Shown here: positions 7,222 through 10,172 of the stretch, piece after piece | Layout of the letters: every line of letters begins with the position of its first letter | How positions within the stretch are numbered: position 1 is the stretch's first letter | Origin: an uncultured Eggerthellaceae bacterium | Lineage (GTDB): Bacteria; Actinomycetota; Coriobacteriia; Coriobacteriales; Eggerthellaceae | Assembly (NCBI GenBank): GCA_934631995.1 | Contig: CAKTYF010000071.1 | Span: 1-10,172, forward strand | Direction of reading: 5' to 3' | DNA length: 10,172 bases | Program-made: the position numbers and the translations under genes | The notes under the pieces: model-generated | Told to the model about the DNA's origin: nothing | Seen by the model: only the letters and a program-made list of their open reading frames with translations | Databases searched by the model: none

Positions 7222-7251
7222 AAGAAGAGCTCCTCAGCGGGAGCTCTTCTT
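7222..7251. terminator. Bidirectional intrinsic terminator between the cobamide operon and thrS
   Basis: A perfect 12-bp stem (AAGAAGAGCTCC at 7222-7233 and its complement at 7240-7251) closes a six-base loop. On the minus strand the stem ends in CTTCTTTTATGG, a good U-rich run for terminating thrS. On the plus strand it is followed by TTCTTGCAAATTG, a weaker U-rich tail for the cobamide block. It lies 48 bases after the plus-strand stop and 77 bases beyond the thrS stop, as expected for shared termination of convergent genes. Confidence 0.85.
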
Positions 7252-7327
7252 GCAAATTGTTTCGGTTGCAGGCGGTGCGCATCGCAAAAGGCGCACATTG
7301 CAGCGAAGATGCGGGTCGCGCGGTACC

Positions 7328-9091
7328 TTAGGCGCGTTCGGCAATCTCCTTCGCCAGTTTCTCGCAGAACTCGTCCATGCTCATCTGCGTGGTCTTGTCG
7401 GTGGCGCGGTCGCGTACGGAAATCATGCCCGACTCAACTTCCTTTTCGCCCAAAACCAGCATGTACGGAACGCGGTCAATCTGACGCGCCTCGCGAATCT
7501 TGTAGCCAATCGTTTCGCCGCGCTCGTCAATCTCAACGCGCACACCCATGTCAAACAGGCGCTGATACGCTTCGCGTGCGTACTCCATACTCTTCTCAGA
7601 AACAGGCAAAACCTTGACTTGAACAGGTGCAAGCCAGGTGGGGAACTTGCCAGCGAAGTGCTCGGTCAGCACGCCGATGAAACGCTCGATGGAACCGAAG
7701 CACACGCGGTGAATCATAATGGGGCGCTTGCGGGTGCCGTCGTGATCCACGTATTCCAAATCGAAGTTGAGCGGCATCTGGAAGTCCAGCTGAATGGTGC
7801 CGCACTGCCACGTGCGTCCCAAGCTGTCCCGCAGATGGAAGTCGATCTTGGGACCGTAGAATGCGCCATCGCCTTCGTTTACAATGTATTCCATGCCCAG
7901 GCTGTCCAAAGCTTCGATCAGGCCATTCGTTGCTTTTTCCCAGTCCTCATCGGAGCCCATGGAGTCTTCGGGGCGAGTGGAAAGCTCAACGAAGTAGCTG
8001 AAACCGAACTTGGAGTACACCTGGTCAATCAAATGCACAACGCCTGCAATTTCGGAAGGAATCTGCTCGGGCGTCATGAAGATATGCGCATCGTCTTGCG
8101 TGAAGCAACGTACGCGGAACAGGCCGTGCAGTGCGCCCTTCAGCTCGTGACGATGCACAATGCCCAGCTCGCCCACGCGCAGCGGCAGCTCCTTGTAGGA
8201 ATGGGGCTTGTTCTGGTATACCATAACGCCACCAGGGCAGTTCATGGGTTTGATGCAGAACGGCTCTTCGTCAATAACGGTAGAGTACATGTTGTCTTTG
8301 TAGTGGTCCCAGTGACCCGAGGTCTCCCACAGCTGGCGGCTCATGATAAGCGGCGTGGAGACCTCCACGTAACCCGCTTCGCGATGAATCTCGCGCCAGT
8401 ACTGGATAAGCGTGTTCTTCAGCTCCATGCCCTTGGGCAGGAAGAAGGGGAAGCCAGGTGCTTCTTCGCGGAACATGTACAGATCCATTTCCTTGCCGAT
8501 CTTGCGATGGTCGCGCTTTTCGGCTTCTTCGAGCATCTTCAGGTATTCGTCCAGCTCGGCCTGGGTGGCAAAAGCGGTGCCGTAAATGCGGGTGAGCATC
8601 TTGTTCTCGGCGTTGTTCTTCCAATACGCGCCGGAAATGCTCATGAGCTTGAAGGCTTTCAGCGCCTTGGTGTAGCGCAAATGCGGACCCGTGCACATGT
8701 CCACGTACTCGCCCTGGGTGTAGAAACTGATTTCGGCATCTTCGGGCAGGTCGTCGATGTGCTCAACCTTGTATTTCTCGCCGCGCTCTTGCATCAAGGC
8801 AATTGCTTCGGGGCGGGGAAGAATGGAGGGCTTGATGGGCAGGTTCTCTTTTACGATTTTGCGCATCTCGTCTTCAATGGCGGGCAAATCCTCAACGGAA
8901 AGCTTCGTATCGCCCATATCGATGTCGTAGTAAAATCCCTTTTCCGTGGCAGGGCCATAGCCGAAATCGGCTTCGGGATACAAGCGCTTCACGGCTTGTG
9001 CCATGATGTGCGCGGCAGTGTGGCGAATGACTTCGAGTTCCTGATCGGCAGGACATTCATCGACGGAGCCGTCTTTGTAAACGATCTTCAT
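7328..9091 (-). CDS. thrS: Threonyl-tRNA synthetase ThrS, lacking the N-terminal TGS domain
   Basis: This class II aminoacyl-tRNA synthetase charges tRNA-Thr in the cytosol. The 587 residues begin directly before the editing domain. HTAAH at 24-28 and MCTGPH at 132-137 (C133, H137) are the HxxxH and C/H motifs that clear misacylated Ser-tRNA. The catalytic core follows with zinc ligands in MNCPGG (C285), QDDAHIF (H336) and MIHR (H461). Motif 2 is around VHRHELKGALHGLFRVR (312-328) and motif 3 is GSIERFIG (466-473). The anticodon-binding domain starts near 485. The roughly 60-residue TGS domain of enzymes such as E. coli ThrRS (642 residues) is absent. An in-frame stop at 9125-9127, only 11 codons upstream of the ATG, excludes a longer form. 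AAGGAA is the ribosome binding site. No T-box leader fits in the 112 bases before the gene. Confidence 0.96.
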   Translation of the reverse strand: MKIVYKDGSVDECPADQELEVIRHTAAHIMAQAVKRLYPEADFGYGPATEKGFYYDIDMGDTKLSVEDLPAIEDEMRKIVKENLPIKPSILPRPEAIALMQERGEKYKVEHIDDLPEDAEISFYTQGEYVDMCTGPHLRYTKALKAFKLMSISGAYWKNNAENKMLTRIYGTAFATQAELDEYLKMLEEAEKRDHRKIGKEMDLYMFREEAPGFPFFLPKGMELKNTLIQYWREIHREAGYVEVSTPLIMSRQLWETSGHWDHYKDNMYSTVIDEEPFCIKPMNCPGGVMVYQNKPHSYKELPLRVGELGIVHRHELKGALHGLFRVRCFTQDDAHIFMTPEQIPSEIAGVVHLIDQVYSKFGFSYFVELSTRPEDSMGSDEDWEKATNGLIEALDSLGMEYIVNEGDGAFYGPKIDFHLRDSLGRTWQCGTIQLDFQMPLNFDLEYVDHDGTRKRPIMIHRVCFGSIERFIGVLTEHFAGKFPTWLAPVQVKVLPVSEKSMEYAREAYQRLFDMGVRVEIDERGETIGYKIREARQIDRVPYMLVLGEKEVESGMISVRDRATDKTTQMSMDEFCEKLAKEIAERA

Positions 9092-9127
9092 GGGAATCGT
9101 TCCTTTCTGACTAACTGTAACCCGTCA

Positions 9128-9156
9128 ATTCTACCTGTTTTGCCAGGTGTTTTCCA
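9128..9156 (-). promoter_or_regulatory. Candidate thrS promoter
   Basis: On the minus strand TGGAAA (9151-9156, 4/6 match to the -35 consensus) and TAGAAT (9128-9133, 5/6 match to the -10 consensus) are separated by 17 bases, about 37 bases before the thrS start codon. The spacer holds a small dyad, ACCTG at 9133-9137 and CAGGT at 9144-9148, which could be chance or an operator. thrS could also be read through from the DUF308 gene, since no convincing terminator lies between them. Confidence 0.4.
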
Positions 9157-9203
9157 TGGGGACTTTGTGCAGGTTCGATACAAGGACGTCTTTTGTCGAT
9201 GGA

Positions 9204-9797
9204 TTATTGTTCTCCCAAGTCAATGATGTCATCGGAGTAGAAGGCGCGCTTTGCCTTGCGGACGCGCTTGCCGAAGGCGATCATGGCAACAATGTCGAAA
9301 ATGCCATCGACAATAAGGACCCAACCCAGAAATACCACAACGGTCTCAACGGGGCCGAATACCACCAAAACGCCTAGAACGAGCAGGACAACCGAAAGCA
9401 CGATAAGCAACATGCCGCCTTTAACATGGCTGCGGGTGCAGTAGATGCCGTCGACCAGCGAGGTAGCGGCGTCAACAACAATGAAGATACCGAAAATGAT
9501 GGTCAAAAGTCCCATTATCAACGGTGCCTGCGTTATGCACAGCAGGCCACACATGACCAGGGCAATGCCCATGACCATGGAGTAACCCGAAAGGACGGGG
9601 CCGTAGATGAATACGCCTGCCATGGCTGCAATGCCGGCGCAGATAAGAAGCACGCCTGAAATCATGCAGATAACCGCCCCCGATGAAGCGGGCACCGCAA
9701 CCAAGACAATTCCCATGATGATGGCCAATACGGCCATAATAGTGTTGTCGATAGCGATTGTTCTAAGGATTCCGCCTTTTCTTCCTGAAGTGCTCAT
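9204..9797 (-). CDS. DUF308 / HdeD-family six-helix membrane protein
   Basis: This 197-residue membrane protein shows six hydrophobic segments at about 18-36, 42-63, 68-88, 92-117, 127-147 and 151-175. Small-residue-rich helices contain the recurrent pattern of the DUF308 (HdeD) family: IMGIVLV, SGVLLICAGI, IFGIFIVVDA and GWVLIVDGIFDI. A basic stretch GKRVRKAKR (176-184) and an acidic tail suggest a cytoplasmic C-terminus. HdeD of E. coli is linked to acid resistance at high cell density, but most family members have no assigned biochemical role, and none is claimed here. The ATG at 9797 was chosen because AGGAG lies five bases upstream. An in-frame ATG 20 codons earlier has no ribosome binding site. 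The gene precedes thrS by 112 bases on the same strand. Confidence 0.85.
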   Translation of the reverse strand: MSTSGRKGGILRTIAIDNTIMAVLAIIMGIVLVAVPASSGAVICMISGVLLICAGIAAMAGVFIYGPVLSGYSMVMGIALVMCGLLCITQAPLIMGLLTIIFGIFIVVDAATSLVDGIYCTRSHVKGGMLLIVLSVVLLVLGVLVVFGPVETVVVFLGWVLIVDGIFDIVAMIAFGKRVRKAKRAFYSDDIIDLGEQ

Positions 9798-9819
9798 TGC
9801 TACTCCTTTCTCGAAAATC

Positions 9820-9842
9820 GGGCCTTGCCGAAAAGCAAGCCC
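9820..9842 (-). promoter_or_regulatory. Hairpin in the leader of the DUF308 gene
   Basis: On the minus strand GGGCTTGC pairs with GCAAGGCCC (eight pairs with one bulged base) around a six-base loop, followed by GATTTTC. It lies between the predicted promoter and the ribosome binding site. It could be a leader structure or a weak attenuator. The U-run is short, so termination is uncertain. Confidence 0.3.
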
Positions 9843-9894
9843 TGTGTTCGTGAGCATTGACTAATACCCACGATGGCCCTGCTTTACACTATGT

Positions 9895-9923
9895 ATTATC
9901 GGTCGATTTCGTAAGATAATCAA
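9895..9923 (-). promoter_or_regulatory. Probable promoter of the DUF308 gene
   Basis: On the minus strand TTGATT (9918-9923) and GATAAT (9895-9900, 5/6 match to the -10 consensus) are separated by exactly 17 bases. Transcription would start near 9888 and give a leader of about 90 bases. An overlapping dyad, ATTATC at 9895-9900 and GATAAT at 9915-9920, could be an operator or coincidence. Confidence 0.55.
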
Positions 9924-10108
9924 TTACCATCATCAGGCTTTTTGTCCATTTGTTCTCTTGCCGTTACGTTGTGTTTGCGGACACCCAAGGCCTGGGGCGA
10001 GCAACTTCGAGTTTGGCCCTGTTTTTTTAACAACATGAACGGCAATGGAGTGCCAACGCGTGTGAAGCGCTGTGAGCGAAGGCGATGGCAGTAGAATCGC
10101 GGCGAATC
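9924..10108. other. Intergenic stretch with no convincing gene
   Basis: The short open frames here lack ribosome binding sites and family resemblance. An imperfect dyad around 9984-9997 and a run of seven T at 10022-10028 are visible, but they do not combine into a credible terminator. Nothing else is recognised. Confidence 0.5.
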
Positions 10109-10137
10109 GTTGACAAAAGGTGGGGTAATTTGGCAAC
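10109..10137 (+). repeat. 29-bp semi-palindromic repeat, copy B
   Basis: It reads GTTGACAAA, then AGGTGGGGTAA, then TTTGGCAAC. It differs from the minus-strand form of copy A (7138-7166) at one centre base and one base of the right arm, which breaks one arm pair. It lies 25 bases before the start codon of the next gene. Its TTGACA could double as a -35 box, but no good -10 follows at normal spacing (the best is CAACAT, 3/6, after 18 bases), so a regulator site or dispersed repeat is equally possible. Confidence 0.8.
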
Positions 10138-10162
10138 ATAGCGCGCGGAAGGAGGCGTGGTT

Positions 10163-10172
10163 ATGCCTGTTC
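10163..10172 (+). CDS. Start of an unidentified gene (3' partial)
   Basis: An ATG followed by codons for Pro and Val is preceded by a consensus ribosome binding site, AAGGAGG at 10149-10155, seven bases upstream. Only three codons are in the window, so no product can be named. The strong binding site and the upstream intergenic region support a real start. Confidence 0.5.

Noticed and set aside
9185..9200. Possible third partial copy of the 29-bp repeat (complement contains GACAAAAG)
   Set aside because: Only about eight bases match and neither the centre nor the second arm is present.
9092..9203. Possible T-box leader before thrS
   Set aside because: Only 112 bases are available, and neither a T-box core sequence nor an antiterminator/terminator pair is seen.
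7193..9226. A 677-codon open frame on the plus strand opposite thrS
   Set aside because: It is antisense to a clearly conserved thrS, its composition is a mirror of thrS codon use, and it has no ribosome binding site or family resemblance.
10035..10094. A 19-residue open frame on the plus strand starting MNGNG
   Set aside because: No ribosome binding site precedes it (only a T-run and AACAAC), and its composition looks random.
7138..10137. The inverted repeats as ends of a transposon or invertible segment
   Set aside because: No transposase or recombinase lies between them, each copy is itself palindromic, and the enclosed genes include the housekeeping gene thrS. A dispersed repeat is simpler.
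9933..10139. A 68-codon minus-strand open frame in the last intergenic region
   Set aside because: It has no ribosome binding site and no resemblance to a protein family, and its first codons are simply the complement of repeat copy B.

Overview
The window reads like a moderately GC-rich Gram-positive actinobacterium, most plausibly a member of the class Coriobacteriia (Eggerthellaceae-like). The grounds are gene content and style: a tail-anchored surface protein with a PQQ-like propeller and helical repeats, tightly overlapping cobamide genes, strong AAGGAGG-type ribosome binding sites, and a threonyl-tRNA synthetase without a TGS domain. This placement is an inference from style, not a database match. 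No transposase, integrase, CRISPR array, tRNA or rRNA was seen.

Left part (1-7174, + strand): one operon-like block. It opens with a large surface protein whose start lies before the window: an acidic linker, a beta-propeller, five 64-residue helical repeats, a low-complexity stalk and a C-terminal membrane segment. After 21 bases comes cobT, followed with overlaps of 4, 1, 4, 10 and 17 bases by cobU, cobS, a short cobU-like gene, an alpha-ribazole phosphatase-type gene (cobC) and a TIM-barrel protein of the AP endonuclease 2/sugar isomerase superfamily. The central enzymes make up the nucleotide loop assembly branch of cobamide biosynthesis. CobU activates adenosylcobinamide to the GDP form, CobT makes the alpha-riboside phosphate of the lower ligand, CobS joins the two, and CobC removes the phosphate. 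The surface protein and the TIM-barrel protein are the unexplained partners.

Middle (7175-7327): a perfect 12-bp-stem hairpin at 7222-7251 separates the rightward cobamide block from leftward thrS and probably terminates transcription from both sides.

Right part (7328-9797, - strand): a DUF308/HdeD-type six-helix membrane protein, then thrS. Plausible promoters precede both. The last 365 bases (9798-10162) are intergenic. They hold the DUF308 promoter and leader, about 185 bases with little recognisable content, and a 29-bp repeat just upstream of a new + strand gene of which only the first codons are present.

The least expected signal is that 29-bp semi-palindromic repeat. It occurs twice in opposite orientation (7138-7166 and 10109-10137, 27/29 identical including its asymmetric centre). 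One copy forms the last codons of the TIM-barrel gene and the other sits upstream of the next gene.
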